This document shows positions 46,882 to 55,091 of a stretch of DNA of 64,000 nt, one piece after another (the stretch's first letter is position 1; every line of letters starts with the position of its first letter). The notes under the pieces are model-generated. The model was not told the origin of the DNA, did not search any database, and was given only the letters and a program-made list of their open reading frames with translations. Made by a program: the position numbers and the translations under genes. Source of the stretch: Verrucomicrobiaceae bacterium (lineage in GTDB: Bacteria; Verrucomicrobiota; Verrucomicrobiia; Verrucomicrobiales; DEV007); NCBI GenBank assembly GCA_004211885.1, contig SHBV01000003.1:1-64000 (forward strand). Reading direction: 5' to 3'.

Positions 46882-47763
46882 ATGACAAATATCAATGATC
46901 AAGAGCCTGCGATTGCCATCATTGGGGGCAGTGGGCTTTACGAAATTGAAGGAGCTGAGAAGATTGATGATTGTAAAATAAACACACCTTACGGTGATCC
47001 TTCAGATAAGATTACTGAGTGTCGTATAGAGGGGAGAAGAGTGTTTTTTCTTCCTCGTCACGGTAAGGGTCATACGATTTTGCCTCATGAACTCAACCAT
47101 AAGGCTAATTTTTGGGCCCTTAAATCGTTGGGTGTTCGTTGGGTCATTGCAGTGACGGCTGTGGGTAGCTTGCAGGACAAGTACGCGCCGAGGGATATTG
47201 TTCTTCCTGATCAGTATTTTGATAGAACAAGTTGCCGGAGCGAGCATACCTTCTTTGGTGATGGAATATGTGCACACATTGCGTTTGGGGATCCAGTCAG
47301 TAAAGAATTACGATCCTTGCTTTTTGAAATCGCTAATGAGATGCATCAAGAAGAAGTTCATAATGGAGGAACTTATGTGAACATGGATGGGCCGGCATTC
47401 TCGACCCGTGCTGAGTCTTTGAATAATCAAAGATTAGGTTTTGATGTGATAGGAATGACCAATTTACCTGAGGCTAAGTTGGCAAGAGAATCTGAAATGG
47501 CTTTAGCTACTCTTTCGATGGTAACGGATTATGATTGCTGGAAAATAGAAGAAGAGCCAGTCACAGCAGATACGGTAATCAGCCATTTGAAAGCTAATGC
47601 TCAAGCAGCAAAGAAAATAATTGCTAATACAATTCCCCTAATTCCAAAGGAGCCTGACTGGCCAGCACACACAGCACTTTCTAATGCAATATTGACAGAT
47701 CCTTCAGTCTGGCCAGAGAAGACAAAATCAAAGATTGAGCCGATCATACAGAGATTTTTATAA
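46882..47763 (+). CDS. mtnP: S-methyl-5'-thioadenosine phosphorylase
   Basis: A 293-residue purine-nucleoside-phosphorylase-family enzyme that splits methylthioadenosine into adenine and 5-methylthioribose-1-phosphate. Seen: GGSGLYEIEG at the phosphate loop, LPRHGKGH, ELNHKANFWALKSLG, TYVNMDGPAFSTRAES and DVIGMTNLPEAKLARE. This serves the methionine salvage route, and the adenine released could be reclaimed by Apt, which is also in the window. The neighbouring convergent gene codes an aminotransferase that is not obviously linked. ATG at 46882, no clear ribosome-binding site. Confidence 0.93.
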   Translation: MTNINDQEPAIAIIGGSGLYEIEGAEKIDDCKINTPYGDPSDKITECRIEGRRVFFLPRHGKGHTILPHELNHKANFWALKSLGVRWVIAVTAVGSLQDKYAPRDIVLPDQYFDRTSCRSEHTFFGDGICAHIAFGDPVSKELRSLLFEIANEMHQEEVHNGGTYVNMDGPAFSTRAESLNNQRLGFDVIGMTNLPEAKLARESEMALATLSMVTDYDCWKIEEEPVTADTVISHLKANAQAAKKIIANTIPLIPKEPDWPAHTALSNAILTDPSVWPEKTKSKIEPIIQRFL

Positions 47764-47768
47764 AGGAT

Positions 47769-49037
47769 TTAAATCCCATAGGCTTTAGAGACCTCTTCGG
47801 CTATTATTTGAATTCCTTCTTTCACGATATTTTCAGATTGCGAAAAGGTGACCCTGATACATTCATGGCTATGATCCCAATGGTTTTCTAACCCAAAAAA
47901 GAAATACTCTCCAGGAACGACTAGGACGTCCCTTTCCTTAAGTTTTTCATACAGCTCAATTGTTGTTATAGGTAACTCAGGAAACCAAAACCATAAGAAG
48001 AAAGCTCCCTCGCTTTCATGTAATCTGTAGGGAATTGTATCGCCGAAAGCCTCTCTCACATAAGAGCGAGCTTTTAACATGCGTTCCTTGTAAAAGGGTC
48101 TGATAAGATTCTGGCTCACCTCAATTATTTCTCCACTTTCAACAAGCGGCAAGCTGAGCGCCTGACCTATATTGTTATTGGCAAGACCAACGACTGCATT
48201 TGCTGCTGTCACAGCAGCTATAATTTTTTTAGAGCCGATTACGATTCCGGTTCTAGTGCCAGGGAGTCCAAGTTTTGATAAGCTAAGTGTTAAAATAATA
48301 TGTTCATCCCACATTGGAGTCGCTTCTGTAAAGATGGCTCCAGGAAAAGGGTTCCCATACGCATTATCAATGATTAGCGGAATACTTTTGGATCTAGAGA
48401 TTTCTGAGAGTCGATTAATTTCTTGATCCGTGAGGACATTTCCACTTGGATTCGTTGGTCGAGAAACACAAATAGCTGCAATTTCATCGTGAATTTCAAG
48501 TTGCTCGAAGTCCACATAATATTTGAATTGGTTTTTTCCTTTCTTCTCTATTATCGCAGGTAGAGTGACGAAAATATTTTGTGCAATTCCCTGATTCGCG
48601 TACCCGATATATTCTGGAGCCAAGGGCAATAAAATTTTTTTACTCTGACCATTTGTGAATTTTCCAGCAAGTATATTAAACAGAAAAAAGAAAGCAGTCT
48701 GTGCACCTGAGGTGACCGCAATGTTGCTTGATTCTAAATCCCATCCGTATTCCTGGTTAAGAGTCTTTGCAACAGCACTTAAGAATTTTGGATTTCCTGA
48801 CGGTGGATCGTAGTTGACTAATGCTGAATTAAAATTGTTTTCTTCTGCTAAAAGTTCAGCAGTCCTTTTTTTCCAAATAGATTGAACGGCTGGTATAGCT
48901 GCAGGGTTCCCACCTCCCATCATCCGCATACTGTTTTTTTCATTGAGTGCCTCTCCCAAATCTTTCATGAGGTCTAAGATTCCTCCTTTTTGTTCAAGTT
49001 TTTCTCCGAAAGTAGAGAATTTAAAATCAAAACTCAT
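47769..49037 (-). CDS. avtA: Valine-pyruvate aminotransferase
   Basis: A 422-residue PLP-dependent fold-type I aminotransferase. The start MSFDFKFSTFGEKLEQ with MGGGNPAAIPAVQSIW is characteristic of AvtA, which interconverts valine and pyruvate with alanine. PLP-binding is seen at SLSKLGLPGTRTG, and VSRPTNPSGNVLTDQEI, DNAYGNPFPG are conserved. Length equals E. coli AvtA (417). The gene converges on mtnP with five bases between stops. Confidence 0.92.
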   Translation of the reverse strand: MSFDFKFSTFGEKLEQKGGILDLMKDLGEALNEKNSMRMMGGGNPAAIPAVQSIWKKRTAELLAEENNFNSALVNYDPPSGNPKFLSAVAKTLNQEYGWDLESSNIAVTSGAQTAFFFLFNILAGKFTNGQSKKILLPLAPEYIGYANQGIAQNIFVTLPAIIEKKGKNQFKYYVDFEQLEIHDEIAAICVSRPTNPSGNVLTDQEINRLSEISRSKSIPLIIDNAYGNPFPGAIFTEATPMWDEHIILTLSLSKLGLPGTRTGIVIGSKKIIAAVTAANAVVGLANNNIGQALSLPLVESGEIIEVSQNLIRPFYKERMLKARSYVREAFGDTIPYRLHESEGAFFLWFWFPELPITTIELYEKLKERDVLVVPGEYFFFGLENHWDHSHECIRVTFSQSENIVKEGIQIIAEEVSKAYGI

Positions 49038-49182
49038 GGTGCTTTGAGGAATTTTAGAGTGAATGAGTGCAGTTTGAATTTATTTCCATATGAATAAATT
49101 TCATGAAAATGTACAAATTTAAGAAAAATGTGTTAAACTAGCATCAACTTTCGATTTAAGAGAGAGACAAATTAAATTATTT

Positions 49183-49497
49183 ATGGGTAACGAAAAACGG
49201 ACCAGAGCACGAAAAGCACGATCAAGAAGAGTAGATAAAAAGGCTATCGCGGATGGGAGTCGTCGTCGACGCGAAGGATCAGGTGATAGCAAATCGCAAG
49301 AAGCCGAAGGAACAATTTCAGCAGTATTGGCTGGTACGATGTTTAAGGTGAAGCTGTCAAATGGGCATGAGCTATTGGCGCATATTTCTGGAAAAATGCG
49401 AAAAAGATTCATTAGGCTAGTTGTCGGAGATCGAGTTAAACTTGAGGTTTCACCTTACGATATTGATAAGGCTCGCATCACTTATCGATTAGGCTAA
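49183..49497 (+). CDS. infA: Translation initiation factor IF-1 with basic N-terminal extension
   Basis: A 104-residue protein. Residues 41-104 are the IF-1 OB fold ([49 protein letters not shown]). In place of the usual seven leading residues, it has about 40 basic residues ([26 protein letters not shown]). No internal start codon precedes the OB fold, so the extension must be translated. A purine-rich AAGAGAGAG stretch lies about 20 bases before the ATG. The gene is upstream of parB but about 110 bases apart. Confidence 0.92.
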   Translation: MGNEKRTRARKARSRRVDKKAIADGSRRRREGSGDSKSQEAEGTISAVLAGTMFKVKLSNGHELLAHISGKMRKRFIRLVVGDRVKLEVSPYDIDKARITYRLG

Positions 49498-49606
49498 GCG
49501 CACTTATTTTAATTTTGGTTAAGCTACAGGCACGATCCTTTCATTTAGCTATATTTTTCTTACGGCTTATCTTGCCACATTTGTAAGTTTCGCCTAGCCT
49601 CATGAT

Positions 49607-50512
49607 ATGGCCAAGCAGGCTTTAGGAAAAGGTTTAGGTGCATTGATTGGAAAAGTCAGTAAAGACAGCTCCAAACCAACACCCGTGAGTATGGATCCGG
49701 GGCCAGGAGATAGGGTCGTTACTGCGGTACTTACTGATATTGTTCCGAGTCCATTGCAACCCAGAAAGCATTTCAGCGATGAATCGCTTAATGAGCTTGT
49801 TGAATCTATTAGAGAGCATGGAGTCATTCAGCCTTTGATTGTTCGGAAAGTTAAAAAGAAATTGGAACTCATTGCCGGTGAACGGCGGTGGAGAGCTTGC
49901 CAGAGGTTAGAAGTCGAATCAGTTCCTGTAATTTTTCGTGAGGCGAGTGATAGAGATGTTCTTGAAATGGCACTCATTGAAAATCTTCAGCGTGAAGATT
50001 TAAATCCTGTCGAAGAAGCTCAGGCCTATACGCGATTGGCAAAAGACTTTGGAATGACCCAAGAAGAAATAGCAACTAGGGTAGGCAAGAACCGTGCAAC
50101 AGTTGCAAATGCCATGCGACTCCTTGACCTTTCAAGTGAGGTTCAAAAGTATTTGGTAGCTGGACACATAAGCATTGGTCATGCCAAGGTTATACTTGGT
50201 GTTAAGCTCAAAAATGAACAGACCGTTCTTGCTGATCAGATCATTAAAAGTGGAATGACTGTAAGAGCAGCCGAAAAGCTTATCAGTGAGCATTTAAATC
50301 CTGATGCTAAAAAAATAGTAAGTTCAAAAAATAAGTCGCAGGGGCAGTTATCGGCTGCTCTATCCAAGGTGCAGGAACGTTTGAGGAATAGGCTTTCTAC
50401 GCAAGTGCAAATTCATCAAGGGACCAAGAAGGGTAAGATTGAGATTGAATATTACAGTAACGAAGATCTTCAGCGCATACTTGAGCTGATCGGTGCGACC
50501 GATGCAGATTAG
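49607..50512 (+). CDS. parB: ParB-like chromosome partitioning protein
   Basis: A 301-residue ParB/Spo0J-family protein. It has MAKQALGKGLGALIG at the start (the ParA-contact peptide), the CTP-binding GERRWRACQRL, ALIENLQREDLNPVEEA, a helix-turn-helix at TQEEIATRVGKNRATVANAMRLL and a C-terminal dimerisation segment. It loads on parS and, with ParA, segregates the chromosome origin. parA is not next to it, which is unusual because parAB normally form an operon; no parS-like sequence was seen. The ATG at 49607 is used. It overlaps the next gene. Confidence 0.94.
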   Translation: MAKQALGKGLGALIGKVSKDSSKPTPVSMDPGPGDRVVTAVLTDIVPSPLQPRKHFSDESLNELVESIREHGVIQPLIVRKVKKKLELIAGERRWRACQRLEVESVPVIFREASDRDVLEMALIENLQREDLNPVEEAQAYTRLAKDFGMTQEEIATRVGKNRATVANAMRLLDLSSEVQKYLVAGHISIGHAKVILGVKLKNEQTVLADQIIKSGMTVRAAEKLISEHLNPDAKKIVSSKNKSQGQLSAALSKVQERLRNRLSTQVQIHQGTKKGKIEIEYYSNEDLQRILELIGATDAD

Positions 50513-51443
50513 TTATAAGAGAATCTATACTCTTATTTCTTTTGCTGTTCTTCTTGGCATTACAGTTGTGCTTTTGGGGAGCTGTAAACCAAATAAGGAT
50601 CAATTTTCAGGTGCCAATGCGTATCAGCATATAGAGGAGTTGGTAAATTTTGGTCCCCGTATTCCTGGAACTCAAGGCATTGAAAATGCACGCAAATATA
50701 TAGAAAAAAAATTACAAGAATTTGGATGGATCACGGTTCGTCAATCATTCAACGATAAGACTCCAGATGGGTCTAAAAAATTTATTAATCTTAGGGCTCG
50801 ATTTCCTACTGTATCTGATAAGGATATTGAGTGGAAGAATGGAGGAAATATCATTTTGGTTTGTTCGCATTACGACACTAAAATAGTAAAGGGTGTTGAA
50901 TTTATAGGGGCGAACGATGGAGGTTCAAGTACTGGAGTATTGGTGGAATTAGCTAGGGTCTTTTCAAGTATGCCTGAATTGGCAAGAAAAGTTGAGTTAG
51001 TTTTCTTTGATGGTGAAGAAGCATTCGTTGATTTCACACCGACTGATGGCCTTTATGGAAGTCGTCACTATGCAAAATTCTGGAGAAGCGCTCCGATCAA
51101 TAAAAAGCCACGAGCCGCATTTGTTCTTGACCTAGTCGGTGACAAGGAAATGCGCATTGATCCGCCATATGATTCTCCTTCAAATTTACTATCAGAGCTA
51201 TATGAAGCAGCTGAAAATTTAGGTCATAGGTCTCTATTTGGAATATACCCTACACCAATAACTGATGATCATGTTCCTCTTAATGCAGCAGGAATACCAG
51301 CTTTGGATATTATTGATTCGCGATATATTAGCAAAGGAAAGTGGCATACTTCCCGAGATAATTTGGATTCAATTTCCGAAGATAAATTAGATATTATTGG
51401 AGAAGTGGTAGTTGATTTAATTAAGAATTATAAAGTAAAATAA
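50502..51443 (+). CDS. Glutaminyl-peptide cyclotransferase-like lipoprotein (M28 fold)
   Basis: A 313-residue lipoprotein (lipobox LLGSC). The zinc site of the M28 fold is visible: SHYDTK, Asp in GANDGGSS, Glu in FFDGEEAF, Asp in LDLVGDK, and His in TDDHVPL. GLYGSRHYAKFW after DGEEAF is a distinctive feature of animal and plant-type glutaminyl cyclases, which convert N-terminal glutamine to pyroglutamate. So cyclase is the best guess, with an aminopeptidase as the alternative. The ATG at 50502 overlaps the parB stop by 11 bases, so translation is coupled. Confidence 0.8.
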   Translation: MQISYKRIYTLISFAVLLGITVVLLGSCKPNKDQFSGANAYQHIEELVNFGPRIPGTQGIENARKYIEKKLQEFGWITVRQSFNDKTPDGSKKFINLRARFPTVSDKDIEWKNGGNIILVCSHYDTKIVKGVEFIGANDGGSSTGVLVELARVFSSMPELARKVELVFFDGEEAFVDFTPTDGLYGSRHYAKFWRSAPINKKPRAAFVLDLVGDKEMRIDPPYDSPSNLLSELYEAAENLGHRSLFGIYPTPITDDHVPLNAAGIPALDIIDSRYISKGKWHTSRDNLDSISEDKLDIIGEVVVDLIKNYKVK

Positions 51444-51663
51444 TTTCTGTAAGACATTTAGTATTATATATAATACCGGTCTTCAAGGAACAGAAATATA
51501 GTTATAGATAATTATTCATTTCAGCTAATTATCTTAATAATAAGCACGTAATCTAAACGTAATTTATATATTTATATATTATTTGTACTAATATAGTTAT
51601 ATCTATGATATAATTTTAGTTAATAGCATCACATTATTTATATAAAAATAAAACTCACAAGCA
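51444..51663. other. A+T-rich intergenic region
   Basis: 220 bases of very A+T-rich sequence without an open frame. A TATAAT at 51609-51614 lies 50 bases before the next start codon and may be a -10 element, but no convincing -35 box stands at the right distance. Nothing else is recognisable. Confidence 0.4.
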
Positions 51664-52077
51664 ATGGTTAGTAGAATACAAAAAATTAAAACTCTAGAGC
51701 AAAAAATTGATTCACTTAAACGAGAGGCTAGTGCGGAGTTAAAAAAAACAATCAAACAAAAAGAAAAAGAAATTGAAAAACTAGGACAAGAATTTGTTCA
51801 GACTTTTAATAAAGATTTTTCTTTCAATGTCACCGTTAAAAAAAGTGATAAAAAAACCAGTGCTCGAAATGGTTCTAGTCGGCAGAGACTGACCAAAGAA
51901 GGGAAGATAAAATTGCAAAATCAGATAACCAAGTATCTATCACGTACTCCTCGGGGTATTTCTGAAATTTGCACAAAAGTGGGAAGGCCCGTAAATCAAG
52001 TAAGGAATGTTCTTAAGAATATCAAAGGTTTAAAGAAGCAAGGTACAAAAAGAAATACGACTTACGTTATGAAATAA
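51664..52077 (+). CDS. Coiled-coil protein with winged-helix-like C-terminus
   Basis: A 137-residue Lys-rich protein. Residues 1-45 form a predicted coiled coil (KIKTLEQKIDSLKREASAEL.., then KEKEIEKLGQEF). Residues 75-137 look like a small winged helix: KIKLQNQITKYLSRTPRGIS, EICTKVGRPVNQVRNVLKNI and TTYVMK. A coiled-coil dimeriser plus DNA-binding head is the design of nucleoid-associated or silencing proteins, which is inference. Composition is more A+T-rich than its neighbours. I recognise no named family. Confidence 0.65.
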   Translation: MVSRIQKIKTLEQKIDSLKREASAELKKTIKQKEKEIEKLGQEFVQTFNKDFSFNVTVKKSDKKTSARNGSSRQRLTKEGKIKLQNQITKYLSRTPRGISEICTKVGRPVNQVRNVLKNIKGLKKQGTKRNTTYVMK

Positions 52078-52102
52078 GCCCAAATTTCAATGATTTTGGC
52101 TT
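52076..52102 (+). terminator. Possible terminator after the coiled-coil protein gene
   Basis: AAGCCCAAAT (52076-52085) and ATTTTGGCTT (52093-52102) can pair with one mismatch around a 7-base loop and are followed by ATT. The stem starts within the stop codon. It lacks a long T run, so activity is uncertain. Confidence 0.35.
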
Positions 52103-52241
52103 ATTAGGTATTTAGTGGTACCGAATCATTCAAGACTGATTATCTAAAGACAAAACAATAAAACTTTATCTTGCGGATAAACTCTGAGTTGGTATTTTCC
52201 TACCCATTTTAAGCAGATCTGGTCTCTGGATTTCTTAATTA

Positions 52242-52315
52242 GCGCCCGTAGCTCAACTGGATAGAGTGCCTGACTACGGATCAGGAGGTTAGGGGTTCGA
52301 CTCCTCTCGGGCGCG
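52242..52315 (+). tRNA. tRNA-Arg (anticodon ACG)
   Basis: A complete cloverleaf can be drawn: acceptor stem GCGCCCG/CGGGCGC, D arm with AGCTCAACTGGATAGAG, anticodon stem CCTGA/TCAGG around the loop CTACGGA with anticodon ACG, and T arm AGGGG/CCTCT around TTCGACT, closed by discriminator G at 52315. The ACG wobble A is normally deaminated to inosine, reading CGU, CGC and CGA codons. The 3' CCA is not encoded. Confidence 0.95.
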
Positions 52316-52381
52316 CTTTTCCACCATAAAAAATTTGTGAATACATATTGTGTTTGTGGGCTCTATCTCTCTATAAGAATA

Positions 52382-52810
52382 ATGAATGTTTACATTGCAA
52401 TTATATCTTTGACTATTGTTAGCTCTAATACAGTTTTTTCGGCAGTTCCTCCAATGAGTCCGAAAGAGCTTAAAGAAAGTTCTGATTTCGTTATCACTGG
52501 TAAGGTCATAGGTGTTTCTTCAAAGATTTCAAAATCAAAAGTAGAGAAATCAATAGGCATTCATAGAGACAAAATATTTAAAATTGTCATTAAAGTTAAA
52601 AGCGTATCGAAGGGGGAGGCTATTAAAGTTGGTCAGCAGATAACAATCGGAGCTTGGCAGGCTAGCGTCAGGATTCCACCTATTCCAGGACCACAGGGAA
52701 ATTACCCAATACCCAATAAAGGAGATTTTGTTAAAGCCTACCTCCATAAGAAATCAGAAAATAATTATACTTTACTGCATCCAAACGGATTTAAAATTAA
52801 TAACAAATAA
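52382..52810 (+). CDS. Small exported protein of unknown function
   Basis: A 142-residue protein with a signal peptide (NVYIAIISLTIVSSNTVFSA) and a mature part with SSDFVITGKVIGVSS, KIVIKVKSVSKGEAIKVGQ and GDFVKAYLHKK. The strand pattern could be an OB or similar small beta fold, as in tissue-inhibitor-like proteins, but I recognise no family. The ATG at 52382 is preferred; earlier in-frame starts would precede the signal peptide. It ends directly before the next start codon, so it is probably in an operon with the esterase. Confidence 0.6.
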   Translation: MNVYIAIISLTIVSSNTVFSAVPPMSPKELKESSDFVITGKVIGVSSKISKSKVEKSIGIHRDKIFKIVIKVKSVSKGEAIKVGQQITIGAWQASVRIPPIPGPQGNYPIPNKGDFVKAYLHKKSENNYTLLHPNGFKINNK

Positions 52811-53626
52811 ATGAAAGAAAGATTTTTAATAACAATCATTACGGCTCTCTTGTTCAGCGCTTTTGATTTAATTTTGTTGGCTCAAGATCAAAACAAATCT
52901 TTGAACGACGTTAAAGATATTAAAAAAGTTCACCAATTAAATGACGGCATTAAGGAAAAGGCAAAATCTATCAATACAGATTTTCTTGTCTTTACTAAAA
53001 AACTTAGGGGATTTAAAAAGGTCCCACTCGTGATCTATTTGCATGGTGCAGGGGGTAGAGGAAATAATATTGAAGCGATAACGAGACAGGTTGTGCCTCT
53101 ATGGAGAGGAATAGTTAAAAATATAGAAGATCCTTGTATTGTTGTAGCTCCACAATGTCTTCGTGAAGCACGGGGCGGTGGTCGAGGTAGTTGGAAGTAT
53201 GAAGAGCTTAATGAGTGGCTTAATCAATTGAAGGGCACACTTCCTATTGATTTAAATAGAATTTATCTTACCGGCAATAGCATGGGAGGATATGGATCAT
53301 GGTTGTGGGGTGGGAATTCTCCCGAACACTTTGCCGCGATTGCTCCCATAGTTGGTGGAATTGGACCTGGTGGACCAAAAGCGGTTACTAAGGATTTGGA
53401 TAAATGGGCCAAGAATTTGGCTAAGGTGCCTGTTTATGCATTTGCCGGAGCCAAGGATAAGGTGGTTCCCGCGGAGAGATCAGAGCGTATGGTGTCGGCG
53501 ATTCGAAAAGCAGGTGGCAAATTAGCCAAGATAAAGGTTTATTCTGATGAAGGGCATGGGGCAAAACGTTTAGTTATTTCATCTGCAGAGTATTATAAAT
53601 GGATGTTTTCACAAAAACGTAAATGA
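52811..53626 (+). CDS. Exported alpha/beta-hydrolase esterase
   Basis: A 271-residue exported alpha/beta-hydrolase. After a signal peptide (LITIITALLFSAFDLILLA) come LVIYLHGAGGRGNN (oxyanion loop), the nucleophile elbow GNSMGGYGS, Asp in GAKDKVVPAE and His in SDEGHGAK, thus a complete triad. The layout resembles phospholipase/feruloyl-esterase-like predicted peptidases (PHB-depolymerase-like) of Planctomycetes and Verrucomicrobia. Its start follows the preceding stop without gap. Polysaccharide ester removal is plausible given the glycan-related genes nearby, but the substrate is unknown. Confidence 0.85.
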   Translation: MKERFLITIITALLFSAFDLILLAQDQNKSLNDVKDIKKVHQLNDGIKEKAKSINTDFLVFTKKLRGFKKVPLVIYLHGAGGRGNNIEAITRQVVPLWRGIVKNIEDPCIVVAPQCLREARGGGRGSWKYEELNEWLNQLKGTLPIDLNRIYLTGNSMGGYGSWLWGGNSPEHFAAIAPIVGGIGPGGPKAVTKDLDKWAKNLAKVPVYAFAGAKDKVVPAERSERMVSAIRKAGGKLAKIKVYSDEGHGAKRLVISSAEYYKWMFSQKRK

Positions 53627-53642
53627 TATTTAGCCAAAAGCT

Positions 53643-55091
53643 CTAAGCTAATATTTCTTTAACCACTTTTGCCTTTTCTACTCCAGTCAATCTGGTGTTA
53701 AGACCTTGGAATTTGAATGTAAACTTTTCGTGATCTATGCCTAAGGAATGCAAGATAGTGGCGTTCATGTCATGAGTATGAACCGGATCTTTTTCAATAT
53801 TATAGCAATAGTCATCAGTTTTTCCATGGACATGTCCTTCCTTGATTCCTCCTCCAGCCATCCAAATACTAAAGCAACGACCATGATGATCTCTTCCATT
53901 TCTTAATGAACCTTGGCTGTAGGCAGTGCGACCGAATTCACCTCCCCAAATGATTAACGTGTCTTTTAATAGTCCTCTTTGTTCTAGGTCTGTGACCAAA
54001 GCGGCAGAGGGTTGGTCAGTGTCTTTACATTGGGAGGTAAGATGAGGGATTAGGCTCCCGTGTTGGTCCCAGCCTCTATGAAAGAGTTGAATGAAGCGAA
54101 CGTCGCGTTCGGCGAGCCTTCTTGCGAGTAGGCAGTTATAAGCATAAGTTCCCGGTTTTTTTGCATCTTCTCCATAAAGTTTGAACGTGCTTTCGGGTTC
54201 TTTGGAAATGTCGACAATTTCAGGTGCTGCAGTTTGCATCCTAAAAGCCATTTCGTATTGAGCGATTCTTGTTTCTATTTCCGGATCTGCAAATTCTTGA
54301 TAGGTTTCTTTATTGAGTGACGCAAGGTCATCTAACATTCTTCTTCTAGTTGAACGATTAATGCCTGGTGGATCATTCAGATAGAGTAAGGGATTCTTGC
54401 CACTTCGCATCAGCACTCCCTGGTGCTGACTAGGAAGAAAGCCGCTGCCCCATAGACGGGAGAAGATTGGCTGTCCTGGGTTCTTTCCATTGCCCTGGGA
54501 TATCAAAACAATATATGACGGCATATTAGAATTGCTACTACCAAGACCATAACTTGACCATGATCCAAGGCTAGGCCTTCCCGGTATTTGTGAACCTGTA
54601 TTGAGTAGAGTTATCCCAGGATCATGATTGATAGCTTCCGTGTGCATTGAATTTATTACCGTGATTTTATCTGCCACTTTTCCAGTGTAAGGAACCATGT
54701 CGCTCATCCATGTTCCAGAATTCCCCCTTTGCTTCATTGGAGATACTGGTCCACACACTAGTAGTTTCTTTAAGCCGGCAGTCATTCCTGTGAGTCTTTG
54801 GCCACCTCTAACGCTTTTTGGTAATTCAGTTCCGTGAAGCTCATTAAATTTTTCTGAATGATCGAATAAATCGATGTGCGATGGCCCCCCTGACTGGAAC
54901 ATATAAATCACTCTTTTAGCTTTAGCTTTAAAGTGAGGGAGCCCAGCCAATCCTTTATTTATTGGTGAGGATGTTTCCCCTTTGAGCATTGATGCAGCAG
55001 CAAGAGAGCCAAGAGCAATGCCAGACTGGCCAAGCAAAGAGCGTCTATTAATTATATTAGCTGATGAATTAAAGTTATGTGAAATGTTCAT
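53643..55091 (-). CDS. DUF1501 domain-containing protein
   Basis: A 482-residue exported protein with a twin-arginine-like leader ([15 protein letters not shown]). The DUF1501 pattern is clear: [35 protein letters not shown], and [15 protein letters not shown] with [18 protein letters not shown] near the end, resembling an alkaline-phosphatase/sulfatase-type fold. The role is unknown. Its start overlaps the end of the DUF1553 gene by four bases (ATGA), a very common gene pair in Planctomycetes and Verrucomicrobia. Confidence 0.93.
   Translation of the reverse strand: MNISHNFNSSANIINRRSLLGQSGIALGSLAAASMLKGETSSPINKGLAGLPHFKAKAKRVIYMFQSGGPSHIDLFDHSEKFNELHGTELPKSVRGGQRLTGMTAGLKKLLVCGPVSPMKQRGNSGTWMSDMVPYTGKVADKITVINSMHTEAINHDPGITLLNTGSQIPGRPSLGSWSSYGLGSSNSNMPSYIVLISQGNGKNPGQPIFSRLWGSGFLPSQHQGVLMRSGKNPLLYLNDPPGINRSTRRRMLDDLASLNKETYQEFADPEIETRIAQYEMAFRMQTAAPEIVDISKEPESTFKLYGEDAKKPGTYAYNCLLARRLAERDVRFIQLFHRGWDQHGSLIPHLTSQCKDTDQPSAALVTDLEQRGLLKDTLIIWGGEFGRTAYSQGSLRNGRDHHGRCFSIWMAGGGIKEGHVHGKTDDYCYNIEKDPVHTHDMNATILHSLGIDHEKFTFKFQGLNTRLTGVEKAKVVKEILA

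Noticed and set aside
51444-52315. Integrated element using the tRNA-Arg gene as attachment site
   Set aside because: No integrase gene and no second copy of the tRNA 3' end was found within the window.
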